Source: Ceratopteris richardii
Lineage: Eukaryota > Streptophyta > Polypodiopsida > Polypodiales > Pteridaceae
Direction: 5' to 3'
Length of the DNA stretch: 64,000 nt
NCBI GenBank assembly: GCA_020310875.1
Contig: CM035407.1
Location: 88,983,632 to 89,047,631 of the forward strand
A model generated the notes under the pieces. That model was given only the letters and a program-made list of their open reading frames with translations. It searched no databases and was not told where the DNA came from. Within the stretch, counting starts at the first letter, position 1. Every line of letters starts with the position of its first letter. This document shows, in pieces, positions 1 through 12,300 of this stretch. Both the position numbers and the translations under genes were made by a program.

Positions 1-557
1 ATTTCGACATAGGCCGATTTGTGAAATAAAGATAAAAAGAAGAAATGCTGAGCTGAGATGAAGTGAAAAAGAAAAGAAAAGGAAAAAGAAAAATGAAAAA
101 GAAAAAGAAAAAGAAAGAAAGATCTAATGGAGAGCTGGACAAGTAGGAGATATATAGTAGGAATCGAGGTATATTCTATAAACTGAGTTAGTAAGAACAT
201 ATGTATATGCTAGTACTTAGAATGAGCAGTTGGATATGAACCAGTTGAACGAACAAAAGATCTAGAAAGCCAACGATTTATTCATGTGATTACTTGTCAG
301 ATTGCAGACGCAGAAACATAATATGATGTTTGTGAAGCTTGAATCTACCTAATTTTCTAAAATTCATACCAATCTTTATAAAAATTGCATGTATTTCATG
401 AAGTCACGTTTTGATTTTGAGAAGAAAAAGATAAAAAGTATAAAGAGATTTCAAAAGGAACCCTGATACGCTTCTGTTGCATCTTGCAGGTTGGCCCATC
501 GGGACGATGTGCAGGTTTAGCGGGGGCGAATGTCGGGATGAAATCCCGCAGGGAGTG
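1..557 (+). other. 3' internal end of long-LTR element D' (no intact gene)
   Basis: AT-rich sequence with a purine-rich tract at about 60-125 and no convincing reading frame. It ends in a short GC-rich stretch (about 510-557) with a small hairpin, CGGGAT-gaa-ATCCCG at 533-547, and a purine run CAGGGAG immediately before a TG dinucleotide at 558. I read the purine run as a weak polypurine tract at the 3' boundary of an internal region. This is inference from layout, because the rest of the element lies outside the window. Confidence 0.3.
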
Positions 558-1137
558 TGCACTGATTTTTTTCAAAGTTCATTGTTTTATGAGTTTTGTG
601 TGACGTTTTGACTAAAGAGGGGTATATTTGATGCATAATTTGGTAGAATTGATTGATTATGTGTTGCGCAGACATGTTTGAGATGAATGTTAGATCCGTG
701 TGTGTAAACAACTTACGTTTGACACTTAAAGCCTTACGTTTGACCCTTGAAACTGACTGAAAATGAGGGTTTACCCCATGAAAAATGAACTTGAACCCTT
801 GGAAACCCTTGGAGTTTAGGTCCTAACTTTAAATAAAACCTTGATTTGATGAGCTTGAGTTAACTATGAGCAAACCCCTAATTTTCCTGATCAAAAATCC
901 TAGGTTGGACCCCTGGAATTGGCATTTATCCTAGGTCAAACCCTTAGATTAATTAATTTGTATATAGAGTGTGAAACCAAAACTAAAATAAAAAAAGGAG
1001 AAAAAATAATAATAATAATAATAATAAAAGAGGTGAAATTTCCTAAAATAGAAAACGAACATGCAAAGGTGATCTGGAATTAGAAAGTTTGAAAGGAGGT
1101 TAGAAGAATCTAGTAAGGATGTTCTAGGGAGGGAACC

Positions 1138-1146
1138 TATAAATAG
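1138..1146 (+). promoter_or_regulatory. TATA box of the D' LTR
   Basis: TATAAATAG, preceded by a C-rich base pair run and followed by a GC-richer stretch. It is conserved on the minus strand at 50319-50327 in the other family D copy, including the flanking CC..GGGGGC context, so it is likely the core promoter of this repeat family. Confidence 0.5.
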
Positions 1147-2695
1147 GGGGCAAGCTTTCATTTGTTCTCCCCGTGGGTTTCTTCTGTGGAACGCCTCTCA
1201 AGGTAATCTTCTTGCTCTTCTCTTATTCATTCTTTTATTGTTTATGTTCATTAGTCTGCATGATGGAGAGAGAGAATCTGCATGATGGAAAGAGAGAATG
1301 AGCTATGGTGTTCGCTACGTTACATAAAAAGATGATCGTTGATGAGAGAAATGGTAAAAAGTGTTTTGGAGAGAACAACCGAATGTAACTAGATAAGGAT
1401 CAAATCCAGACCCTTTAGGATTTTAATGAAAGCGTGAATCTGTTTCCTCACAGAACATTGTGGTCATTTATTTTTTTGTCCTATTGTTAAGAATTTCAAG
1501 GTAGATTAACAATTCTGAGGTAGAGGGACAGACAGATGGATCAATCGGAGAGAGAGAAGTTGTTGTAGAAACAACGATGACTGCTGTAGAGAGAGATTCC
1601 AGCGGTGCTGTATAGGGAGAGAGAGATCCTGACAACATGGATAGGTGTTGACGCTGAGAGAAAATTATGAGGGCACTATGGATAGGACCGACGTCGTATC
1701 AGAGAGACACACAGGTGGCTACTGGAGCCTAGAGGGATATCTGGGAGATACAACAATAATCACTTCGGTGCTGTTGTGGCAATCGACAAGCTGAGAGACG
1801 CGCTGTTAGACAGTTGCAAAACAGGCAGCGATTGGCAATGGTCGGTTGCTCTATTGCCACGCAGAGAGAGGAACGGGCATACGTCGTGAGAGAAATTTAT
1901 AGTGATGGCGGCGTTGCTCCTTCTATTCGCGTGAAAGAGAGAAACTCGGGCTAATTACGCAGACACACAGACGTGGAGAGCTCTGATGGCGGTTGAGAAG
2001 ATAGAGAGATAGATGCTGTCGACCCTGTAGAATCGGGCATGAGAAACCGGTGAAGGGGGCGGAGCTGTCACGATAAGAGATAGAGAGATGCTGCTCGTGG
2101 CTGTGGTTGACCCGCGTAGGGAGAGAAAAGCACGCACATAGATTGACGGTGGAGGTGGGAAAAAATTCTGAGGAGTAGAGAGAGTTGAGGGTCTGATGAT
2201 TCGCATGCTGCATCGACATGGACACGGAGAGATTCTGACCACGTAGAAAGGGAGATTCGTGAGATGGAGGTCGAGATGGTTGTCGGCAGAGTATTAGGGA
2301 GGCAGAGAAGAGAGAGAGTGAGAGCTCTCCTGTCGGCTTTGCATATTAGAGAGAGGGTGGCAGCTAGCTGCGGGCATTGCTAAGCCGAGATGCGCAGAGA
2401 GAAATGAGCTGACTCCTGGCTGTCGACGCACTATAGACGTGGAGATATACAAACTCGCGGATATAGACGTGGAGATGTACACGTGGCAACGAGGCGCAGA
2501 TATAGAAACTCGAGGATGCACTGGAGAGATTCACTCAGAGAGATGTGGGAGTAGCTACAGCTGTTCGCGCCGACCAGAAGACCTGGGAGAGAAGTGTGAC
2601 CGAGTCATCGATGATTGATGCTGCTGTCGGTGTAGAAAGAGAGAAGGGCGGTAGACTTTAGCTGAGGGAATCGCAGTCGGCACCATAGAACGCTG

Positions 2696-2700
<5 letters not shown>

Positions 2701-2777
<77 letters not shown>
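2701..2777. repeat. (GA)n microsatellite
   Basis: Uninterrupted GA dinucleotides over about 77 bp, embedded in a purine-rich strand that continues to about 2955. The corresponding CT run in the inverted family D copy is at 49617-49657. Long open frames here (poly-Ser/Leu on the minus strand) are artefacts of the repeat. Confidence 0.95.
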
Positions 2778-2780
<3 letters not shown>

Positions 2781-3393
2781 AGAAAGAAAAATAAAGAGAG
2801 AAACGTAAAAGGAAAAGAAATGAAAATGAAAAGTATAAAAGAGAAGAGAAGAAGATAGAAGAAAAAGTAAAGAAGAAGAAGAAGAAATAGAAGAAGAAGA
2901 AGAAGAAGAATAAGTAATGGAGGGAAGAAAAGAGAAGAGGGAAAGAGAGAAAGAGTGTTTGTGACCATGCATGTGTTATTTCGCTCATATGTTTATATGC
3001 GTGAATGCCATACAGTTTCAAAGAGAAAAAGAGATAAATCAAAAGTATAGTGTGTTTTTTATCATGAGCATGTTTTATTCTTTTCAAGGTGTACTAACAT
3101 GTTTTACTCCCCGCCCCGTGGGTTTCTTCTGTGGAACGCCTCTCCAGATTTCTGATTATATGGAGAGAAGTGAAAGCATTGAAGACTGAAGATAAAGAGT
3201 ACCCCAACCCCGTGGTCTTTCTTGTAGAACCTTCCTACAGAACCTTCCTACAGGTTTATGCAGTTTCTGATTATCTGAAGTAAAGAGAAGGAAGGGCATT
3301 GCGGAGGATATTTGAAGAAAAGAACGGACCGAAGTAAAGTTGGAAGAGAAGCTTGGATGTGAAGATCGAAGCGGAATCCCGAGGGCGATTTCT

Positions 3394-3570
3394 CGCACTG
3401 TAGCGAGGGATCTAGAGTAGACACTAGCCGACCCGCACTGTAGCGGCGACGTTTATATTGTATCATCGCACTGCACTGTAGCGGCGACGTTTATATTGTA
3501 TCATCGCACCGCACTGTAGCGGTTTTATTGTACCATCGGCCCGCACTGTAGCGGCCTGTTTGTATCATTC
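3394..3570 (+). repeat. Tandem GCACTGTAGCGG repeats
   Basis: About five imperfect units of 30-40 bp, each starting CGCACTGTAGCG and mostly followed by GTTTATATTGTATCATCG. The inverted counterpart at about 32940-33610 has more units containing CCGCTACA(A/G)TG, so copy number differs between the two D copies. Confidence 0.75.
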
Positions 3571-3858
3571 ATTTTATTGGAGGCTTCAGTTTCATTTCCG
3601 TTGTATCGTTGAGCTTCATCTGCATTCCATGTATCACTGCGGTATCCGATCGTCTCTTTCCGACGTCCACGGTCCCACGTCTCGATACTTCCGAGGGGCA
3701 AGGGACCCTACGAGGATCGCGCACGCTCCGGAGAGCACAGGCGAGGCGCCCAGCGCGCAGACGCCGCTCGCAGAACAGCGGGAACGGCGCACCAGAGAGG
3801 GGCCTGATCCAACCCCATGCACCGGCTTCCTGCCACGACCTCCGTCTTCCCGACAGCG

Positions 3859-3913
3859 CGATGGGTGCTACTCTTGCAGGAATTCGACTACGAAGTCATT
3901 CACTGACCAGGCA
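3859..3913 (+). pseudogene. RNase H fragment of gypsy element A, left of the insertion
   Basis: The frame ending at the insertion reads RWVLLLQEFDYEVIH, a stop, then PG. This is the end of a Ty3/gypsy RNase H domain (compare RWFLLLMEFDFEV in element I). The frame resumes at 20939 with ALADFLSRLDSG, the standard end of the same domain, so element I landed inside it. The TGA sits where gypsy elements usually carry Arg, consistent with CGA to TGA decay. To the left the sequence switches to family D at about 3858, so all of A upstream of this point is missing. Confidence 0.7.
3909..3913. repeat. Target site duplication AGGCA (left copy)
   Basis: AGGCA immediately precedes the TGTTG start of the 5' LTR and recurs as AGGCA at 20934-20938 directly after the 3' LTR. 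Five bp is the usual Ty3/gypsy duplication length, and it fixes both ends of element I. Confidence 0.95.
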
Positions 3914-4805
3914 TGTTGCAGAGCAAAAGAGCGCACAAAGCAGAGAAAAAGACGGGCCCCAAAATTTTTCCGATCTGGACCAAATATTTTTGTAACATAT
4001 CCATTTGTGTAATATATTTCCCTTGTAAAGGCACTAGAGGAGTCCTCTAGATGCATTCCCACAGAAGAATAGAAGCTTACCCATGTAAAATAGTAGGAAA
4101 TTAGCTCTTAGTGAATAAAGTGCCGGTCACTTGTGTGAAAGGACCATTTTTAGGGCACTAGTATATAAGTCAATTGTGACTCTTTGTAAAGGACTTTTTG
4201 CCATTGTGAGAATAGAGAGCACAGAATTTCGAATTTGTGTCTTCTTCCCTCTTGATCTTCTTCGTTGTGAGCTTGTATGCATGTGTATTGCTTGGAAAGA
4301 GTGCTTGTGAGTGTGATCTATCCTTGAGAGTGTTTCTTTGCTGTAGGAGAGGTGTGTGCGAGGTGTAGGAGGTGCTGAAGTGTAGGAAAGTATTCCCGCG
4401 ACTCAGTATTTCTGTCATAACTTGACGTAGGAGTGTCGGAATTGCGTGAAACCACTGCCATTGGATGCGCCTTCTCGAGAGCTTCGAAACGCATATGCTA
4501 TTTGCTATGTTTGGAGCTCGGAGCTAGGAGAAAAGTCCAAAATACTGACGGCTGCTGCACCAAGTATCGTTTCGTCTTGACCTACAGTTGAAGCTTGTTA
4601 GGATAAGTGATTTCCTCATTTTCACTTTAGAGTAATACTTTTGCATTGACCATTACGCATTTGCATGTCTTCATACACTCGGCTAGGTTAGTATACTCTT
4701 CGGATTGATAAATTAAAAGCGTGTATCCCCACTATATGCATTTGTGAGGGGATTGAGGTACAGTCTCTTTCTCCGCAAGTCCCTAAGTTGAAGCTTAGGT
4801 CAACA
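3914..4805 (+). repeat. 5' LTR of element I
   Basis: 892 bp, same length and nearly the same sequence as 20042-20933. It starts TGTTGCAGAG and ends GGTCAACA. A TATA box lies about 250 bp in. AAGTATCGTTT near 4563-4573 is the same word that is amplified in the leader array. An 82-codon minus-strand open frame present in both LTRs has no coding support. Confidence 0.97.
4162..4169 (+). promoter_or_regulatory. Probable TATA box of the 5' LTR
   Basis: TATATAAG about 250 bp inside the LTR, with the counterpart at 20290-20297 in the 3' LTR. Position and sequence fit a polymerase II core promoter driving the genomic transcript; the start site would lie about 30 bp downstream. Confidence 0.6.
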
Positions 4806-4812
4806 CACTTTT

Positions 4813-4830
4813 TGGCGCCGTTGCCGGGGA
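4813..4830 (+). other. Primer-binding site
   Basis: TGGCGCCGTTGCCGGGGA starts 7 nt after the LTR end. The same motif with single mismatches follows the 5' LTRs of B and B' here. In plant Tat/Athila-type gypsy elements this motif is assigned to a tRNA-Asp primer (established knowledge; the tRNA itself was not checked). Confidence 0.9.
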
Positions 4831-6317
4831 GTGACGAATCAAACCGAGGCATTCGTGTGATGGTAAGTAGCTTTTTTGCTTTGAAGAACTTGGAGGAGCG
4901 GAAATTTTCTCTTCTTTGGTAAGTCAATTTCAACCGCACTTGCTACTTCTCATTCTTGGAGTGTGTGTAGTGAGTTGATAGATTAGGGAAGTGAGTAGAA
5001 GAAATAGAATAGGAGTGAGTGGAGAGTAGAGTAGGTTTTAGGTTTGTTCAAGAATTTCCATTTTTCTGCAAGTTAGGAATTCCCAAGTATAAAAGCCAAA
5101 AAATTTTTTCATTTTCAAGTTACTTGTTGAACAAGTATCGTGGAGAGCTGCATCGAGTGTCGTGTGAGCCCAGCGGTCGTTTTGAGGCAAGCAAGCAATA
5201 GGGGAGAGTTCTGTGCAAAGGAGTTGGACCAAGAGATCATGGGAGCTTCCAAGGTAAACTAAACCACCTCCTTGCTCAAAAATTTCAGCATTTCAACCTA
5301 GGAGAAAGAAAAAACGACCTGCGCTGAGTGTCGTTTGGGCATTCAGGGGGTTAAAAGTAGTTTGTTGATTGATACAGTGGGTAGGGATAAGAGAGAGAAC
5401 CTAGGAAAAAAAGGGGGAAGCATCCAAACCTCAAAAAACAACACAAAAATTTGAAAAAGGGTCAAGTATCGCTTTGCTCCTGCGGTCGAGTATCGTTTTA
5501 CTCCTGCGGTTGAGTATCGCGATATTTCCCAGCGGTCGTCGATCGTTTTGTGAGGTATCGTAGATCGTTTGGGATAGAGATCGTAGATCGTTTTCAGACA
5601 GAGGTCGTCGATCGTTTCGCTAGGAATCGTTTCGCTAGAGATCGTTTCAGACAGCGGTCGTAGATCGTTTCGCTAAAGATCGTTTTGATCAAAGGTCGTC
5701 GGTCGTGTATCGTTTGTCAAGTATCGTGATCCAGAGATCGCGACACTTGTCAAAGGTCGGTATCGTTTCAGATAGGTATCGTCGATCGTTTCTAGTGAAG
5801 GTCGTAGATCGTTTCTATCCGAGTATCGTGTATTGTCTAGTGAGAGATCGTGTGTCGTTTCAGCCCAAGTGTCGCCGATCGTTTCTCTCAGAGATCGTCG
5901 GTCGTGTATCGCTTTTTGCCAGAGATCGTTTTGCTAGAGATCGTTTGGTCAAAGATCGTTTTCTAGCGATCGTGTTGATCAAGTATCGTTAGACCCAAGT
6001 GTCGATTTCCAGCGATCGTTTTAAGGAAGTATCGTTTGTCAGCGGTCGTTTTGGGTCAGAGGTCGTAGATCGTTTTGTTGAGAGATCGTGTATCGCTTTC
6101 AGTCAGAGATCGCCTGGGAAAGATCGTTTTTCAGCGATCGTTTCTCTCAAAGGTCGTTTTTCAGCGATCGTTTTCTCAGAGGTCGTGAGAGTCAAGTATC
6201 GTGACTTGAAATTTTCTTTCAGTCACACTCCAGCCAAGGTTTTCCTAGACTTCTGAGCCATAACTTAGAACTCTAGAGACTAAAGGTGGACAAGATTTGA
6301 TTAGAGCTCTTAAATGA
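4831..6317 (+). other. 5' untranslated leader of element I
   Basis: About 1.5 kb between primer site and gag start. It contains only short open frames, a possible splice donor AAG/GTAAAC at 5253/5254, and from 5461 a dense repeat array described separately. No protein-coding role is supported. Confidence 0.7.
5461..6210 (+). repeat. Leader array of ATCGTTT / CGATCG words
   Basis: About 750 bp built from short phrases such as GTCGTAGATCGTTT, GTCGTCGATCGTTT, AGCGATCGTTT and AAGTATCGTTT at irregular spacing. I count about 23 ATCGTTT copies on this strand. Many units contain the palindrome CGATCG, and one phrase has TATCGCGATA (5516-5525), the core word of the arrays in B and B'. Outside this interval the word is rare, one copy being in the LTR. 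Confidence 0.9.
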
Positions 6318-9300
6318 ATGAACTTGAGATCAGGAAGAACCCTAGGAAGCCGAAGAAGTGTAATTTCTTCCGTAGGGAGTGTTGCCGAACCAAGTAACCG
6401 ATCACACTATTCTGAGACCTCCAGTGAGTCAGAAGGAGAAATCCCCATGGCTTCCGAGGATATGCAAAACACTATGCCCATGATTGGTCAGATGTCCATC
6501 ATTGAGGGCGAATACAGAACCTCCTTAGAATATGTGAGCACTAACCACAATGAGATCCCTATCTATTTAGATGGTCTAAACAGATCAGTGGCCAGATTGA
6601 GGAAGGCTTCAGAGGCCTGCATAGTGCCAAGACCAGCAGTCAAATACATAGGAGGACTGTACATGGATAAACAAGACATTCAATACATGGTCACTGAACA
6701 CCCGGAAATCATTAATGAGCGTGGTGAGGAAAATGACACTTCAAGTTTAAATAGACATGGAACTGAGGAACAAGTAACAACTCCGAGAGGTAGATCGACA
6801 ATTACTAAACTTTGGAGAGGAGACTTAGTCCCCCAGGATGACACTCTAATAGATGTGTATTTGATCAATGGGATGGAGCACCTGCTCAGAACCCATTCCT
6901 CTATTTGGGACGCTGCTCCTAATCCAGTTACCATCTATGAGTTACAAGATCCTGAATTCCCCACCATCATTACATATTTGGACAAAGACCACAGAAGATA
7001 TTGGCCAGTCACTGAATTAGAGAGAGCTGAGCTGAAATATCAGAACATTCCAGTGTTCCCCCCAAGGGACCAAGCAACCACTTCACGGAACCCACATGGA
7101 ACTTCTCAATATGACTCAAGTCAACATTCGGGACAAACACAACAAACTCAACAAACCCAGATCCCCATCAGACCTCATGTGCAATTTGCAACACCTGCCA
7201 CTAATCCTAATTACCGGCCACAACCAGCTATGGACCCAAGACAAGGAGTTCGTGCTCCAGTCAGACCACAGGTAGTACTAGGACCAGGCATACCTATAGG
7301 AAGACCAAATTACCCTGTAATGCCGAGACAACCTGAAGTAGGAAGGAGACTAAGACCGATTCAAGTGGCCAAATGCATGAGAAATCATTATGATGGCTCG
7401 AGTGAACCCTATAATCATATAGCAGAATTTAAACAAGTAGTTAGAGCCGAGCAGGTAGATGACTTCATGATTCAATATGAATCCTTTGGCCTCACCTTGT
7501 CAGACACAGCCCTGGCCTGGTTTCAGCCATTGGATCCAAATACCTTTCGGAACATGGATCAAGTGTATCAAGAAATGATTGAAGAATTTACCAAGTCTGG
7601 AATTAAGAACAATTCTTCGTCATTAATCCACAGCTTCAAGCAAGCTCCAACTGAGTCAGTCAGATTGGCTGCCAGGAGATTCAAGCAGTATGTGGATAGA
7701 TGCCCCGTAGAGGAGAGACCAACACAAAACAAGATGGTATCATTGTTCTTAGAAGGACTATTGAACGGAACCTTGAGGTCATTAGTGTACGTGAAGAGAG
7801 TTCAAACTCTGCAAGAGTGTATGAAGGAATGTATAGACCTAGAGGATAACCTTGCAGGAGACTTGAAAATACCCCAAGGAAGTGTGAAAAGTGAAGAGTC
7901 ATCAAATAGCACATCAAACCCTAAAAACAACATAGAGGAAATTGCCGACTTGCTAGCAAAAAAACTGAATATGCAAGGACAGAGGAATTATCCCACCAAT
8001 CCTATGAGAATGCCTATGCTTAGAAGATGTATGCAGTGCGGAGGAGATCATCCTTCTCACTTGTGTACTAGGGGAGTAGTCCCACCACCTGCCTATGCTC
8101 CTCAGAGACCCTCTGTCCCAGGACCACTACAGTATTGCAGCATAGAGCAGAGATACACAAATCATAACACTGAGAACTGCCCTTACAATAGGCAAACCAG
8201 ACCCACCCAGCCTTATGTGAGACCATATGGATATCCGCAGAACCAGCAAGGAGGAGAAGCCTTCAGATATCCATCATATCAGCCGCAGGCATCCATGCCA
8301 CGACCATACGCATACCAGAGATATACACAGCCTCAACCAGTGCTAGGACAACAACCGCCCCACCCTCAGAACATTGTCCCAGTTAAGATAGCACAACCAG
8401 AGGAAAACTTAGAAAGGGCCATAGTGCCGGCAACGCCTTTGACTAGCAGTGAACCATATGACTCATTTTACGAACTTAGTCAAGGAGCATACCCAGGTTA
8501 TGAAAGCTCAACAATGGAATATGGGCAACAATACGACCCATATGCTTATAGCATGGAGACGCCGGAGAGTTCATATAACTACGAGCAAGATTATGTACCA
8601 TTAATGTACTCAGCTCCTAGAGCAACCATGCCACCTCGATCAATGAATAGACCACCTGTACCTAGAGGACCATGCTACAGATGTGGAGGTGACCACTATA
8701 TCAGAGAATGTACATTACCGAACCCACCACCACCACAACGAATTTGGGAAGGATACTGTAGCGATTGTGGAAAGGAACACCTTTTCAGAGATTGTCCTAA
8801 GAACCCAAACAAAGTCACATCTAACGTACAGATTAACGTGATAGAGGTAATTGAATCCTCAGGGAGTGATAAAGAGTACACTATACCATTAAAAGCCATA
8901 ACAAGAGCAAAGGCTAGAGAAAACCCCGATAAAACCGAAGAAAATAATCAAAGTGACAAAGAGGGAAATACACCCATCCCTCACAGAGTAGAAGACTCAG
9001 AAGAACCAGGAAAAAGCATCACCAGTAAACGATCCCAAAGATGGAAGCAAAGGAGAGACAGGATAAAAGAAAAGAAATTGTTGCAAAAGAAGGAAAAGGA
9101 AAAGAGTAAACACCATTCAACAGAAGAAGCACGAGTGGAAGAAGAAAATAAAATGAAGGAAGAAAAAAAGAAGGTAGGATCGGTATTAGCAGATCCAATG
9201 CCTGAGGATTTAGCTATGTGGATTCAGGCATACAAAGCGAGAATAAAAGCAGGACCTACCATAGAACAACATGAGAGAGAATATCCGAGAGGTGACCTAG

Positions 9301-12300
9301 AGAAAGAAAGATTGGAAATCTGCAAAAAATTAATAGAAGTTGCCCAACAAACGTTAGAAAAACCCGCATCACCTTTACCAAACAATCGAATTGGCGAAGA
9401 AAAATTCCAAGAGTGTCTAAACAATCAGGAAAAGCCTAATGGAAATAGACCTCGGGATGATGAAATTGGTGTTGAAAGAAAGGAAGGATCCATAGTCCCT
9501 GAAACAGAAGGAGATTGGACTAAGGATTTATGGGCGAGAGTTCAAGAGGACAAGTGGAAAAAAGTAGAGGGAATGGAACCGCCCTTTGAAGAACTGAAAG
9601 CAGAAAACGAAATAGAGGATTCAATACCTGAACTTAATTCAGAAGAAATTTTTCCAATGGATGCAAGTGACAAAGAAGTGGAAGACGATGTAAAGGAGCT
9701 ACCTAATTACACCGGGGAATACGAGCACAACTCAGAATTGTATCGCATTCCATCAATACAAAGACGGGAAGTGAACCCATCCGTTCAAACATCGGAAATC
9801 ATACAACGCCTTAGGGAAGTGAAAATCCCATGTACCTTAACATTCGAAGAATTGCTAAAGGTAAAACCACATCTAAAGGAAAAATTGATCAATCAGTGGG
9901 AAGTCAAGGAGGCAAAGAAGGAGGTAGATGACGAAGTGAAAACGGTGAGAGTTCCAGTGGATAAAGTAGGAGACTTTAGTGAAGGAGATGAAGGAAATAC
10001 ATGTCTACCAATCACTTACAAGGGTTACACAACCAAAGCCATATTAGATTCAGGAGCTGGTGTAGGCATTGCTACCAAAGAAATTTGGGAGAAATGGGGA
10101 AAACCAGCATTGAGACCAACACGTATGAAAATTCAGATGGCTGATGGACATACAGAAAGACCCTTAGGATTGTTGGAACGAGTAGTCTTCACTACGTGCG
10201 GAGTGGAATTCGAGCATACCTTAGCAATTTGTCACTTTGAAAGGCCGAGCAACTATGAGATGATCTTGGGAAGGCCATTCATGAGACAGCTAAAGGTAGT
10301 ACAAGATTGGGGAAAGGATGCAGTGTACTTACAACACGCAGGAGTCACCACTAGGATCAACCTACATACGTATGCATATCAAGATGTACCACCTCTGCAA
10401 TGGAATCAAATCCATAAAGAGGAAGACGATCAATCGATTCATAGTGCAGGTTCTAGTGACCAATCCTGGATGAACGAGGATACTCATCTATGGATATGCC
10501 AAGCTGCTAAAAAGGAAGAAGAGAGAAGAAAAAGTTGGCAGCAGAAACAAGGTGTAGTGAGATCGGTACAAGATCCAGCTTATATGCCACAAGTATTTCC
10601 AGACGAAGAATTCGAACCTCATGGTTGGATGGAAATCTTAGCCACCCTTGATGTGTGTGTAAACGAAGAAGTGGTAACTATGAACGAATGCATTGACGAG
10701 GAAGGTTATGACATTAGTCTGTATATGGTAGTCCTTCAGGAGGCAGAAGAAGGAGAAGTAATTGAGGAAGGCTGGAAGGAGGACTACGAGAGCATCGAAA
10801 TGGAACCAGAACCCGTGGAACTAGGGATTAGTACCACCAACATAGATATCACTGCCAATGAAAAACATAATGAATACACACCAAAAGAAGAGTTAGAAGT
10901 TGAAAGGGAATTAGAAGATGAAGAAAACAGGCCACAAGACCAATTTGAGGTACCAGCTCATTTCAAAAAATATGAAGTGGAAGAGAGGAAAATTGCTATT
11001 CAAATGCCTAAAAGAGAAGCACAACCGGGAATAGCATATGATAATAAAGAACAAACCAAAAAAATAGTCGTAACCATGGAAGGAGGAGAAGAACGATGTA
11101 CCTTTATAGGACAGGATGTCTCAGAGGAAGAGGAGCAAGAGCTAATTCGACTCATAAGAGAATACCGGGATGTCTTTGCTTGGACCTATAAGGATTTAAA
11201 AGGAGTAGATCCATCTATATGTGCGCATAGAATCCCCATGACTTCCGAGGCCAAACCTTCTAAACAGAGACCTTATACTTATAATGATGTATATTCAGCC
11301 AAGATAAAAGAAGAAATAGATAAGTTGTTAGACGCTGGATTCATCTACGAAATTGAGCACACGGAATGGGTATCACCCTTGGTAGTTGTACCAAAGAAAA
11401 ATGGGAAGTTAAGAGTGTGCATCAATTTAAAAAAAGTGAACTCCGCCACCATAAGGGATAGCTATCCCTTACCGATCACTGACCATCTCTTGGAAAGGGT
11501 AGCAGGGAAGGAAGTTTATAGTTTTTTGGATGGCTTTTCAGGGTATAATCAGGTAGCCATTGCTCCTGAGGACCAACATAAGACTGCATTTGCAACTGAA
11601 TGGGGAGTATACGCCTTTAGAGTCATGCCTTTTGGTTTAACGAATGCCCCAGCTACGTTCCAAAGACTGATGTGTCATGTGTTCAAGGAATTTTTGCGAA
11701 AGAGCATGGAGGTATACGTGGATGATCTGTGTACATATTCAGCTATACGATCAGAGCACATCCCTGAACTAGAAAAGATTTTTGCCAAATGTCGACAATA
11801 TCGAGTATGCCTCAATCCAGAAAAATGTGTCTTCATGGTGCGACAAGGGAAAATCTTAGGACATATTGTTTCTAAGAATGGAATTTCCACGGATGAAGAC
11901 AAAATCAAAGTTATTTTGGATTTACCAAGACCGAAAACTGCTAAAGAAGTTCAAGCATTTATGGGACATTGTGGTTACTATCGAAGATTCATACATATGT
12001 ATGCCATAATTGCTAGACCTCTTTATGCATTGTTAACTCAATTCAATTGGACCGAAGAATGCGAAAAAGCTTTTAATGAGTTGAAGAATCGATTGAGTTC
12101 AGCACCCATTCTTCGAGTCCCTACCTGGAATAAACCGTTTCATATTCATGTGGATGCTTCCAAGTTTGCCATTGGTTGCATCTTAGCTCAACCAGCGGAT
12201 ACAGGTAAATTAGACCACCCGATAGCCTATGCCAGTAGACAGTTAAATCAAGCTGAACGCAATTATACTACTACGGAGAGAGAAGGCCTAGGAATGGTTT

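Larger units (their letters stand above)
558..3858 (+). repeat. Very long LTR-like repeat, family D copy D' (truncated at right)
   Basis: From about 720 to 3858 this segment matches, in reverse orientation and in the same order, the sequence at 50690-48607 plus 34538-about 32745. Shared landmarks in order are a TATA box (1138-1146), a CCCCGTGG...TGTGGAACGCCTCTC unit (about 1171), a GA microsatellite, further copies of the same unit (about 3113-3240), a GCACTGTAGCGG array and a GC-rich block ending near TCCCGACAG. A single core promoter about 580 bp from the proposed TG start, followed by about 2.7 kb, suggests an LTR with an unusually long R-U5. The right end abuts the RNase H fragment of element A. 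A long LTR is my best reading; a satellite-rich non-autonomous element is the alternative. Confidence 0.45.

Noticed and set aside
2555..3087. Leu/Ser/Phe-rich membrane-like ORFs on the minus strand
   Set aside because: Low-complexity translation of the GA microsatellite and purine-rich strand; the same applies to 49180-49859 on the plus strand.
4170..4418. 82-codon minus-strand ORF, also at 20298-20546
   Set aside because: It is present twice only because it lies in both LTRs; no start context, homologue or coding bias supports it.
5461..6210. CRISPR-like array
   Set aside because: Units are short, irregularly spaced and lack unique spacers; the genome is a plant and the array sits in a retroelement leader.
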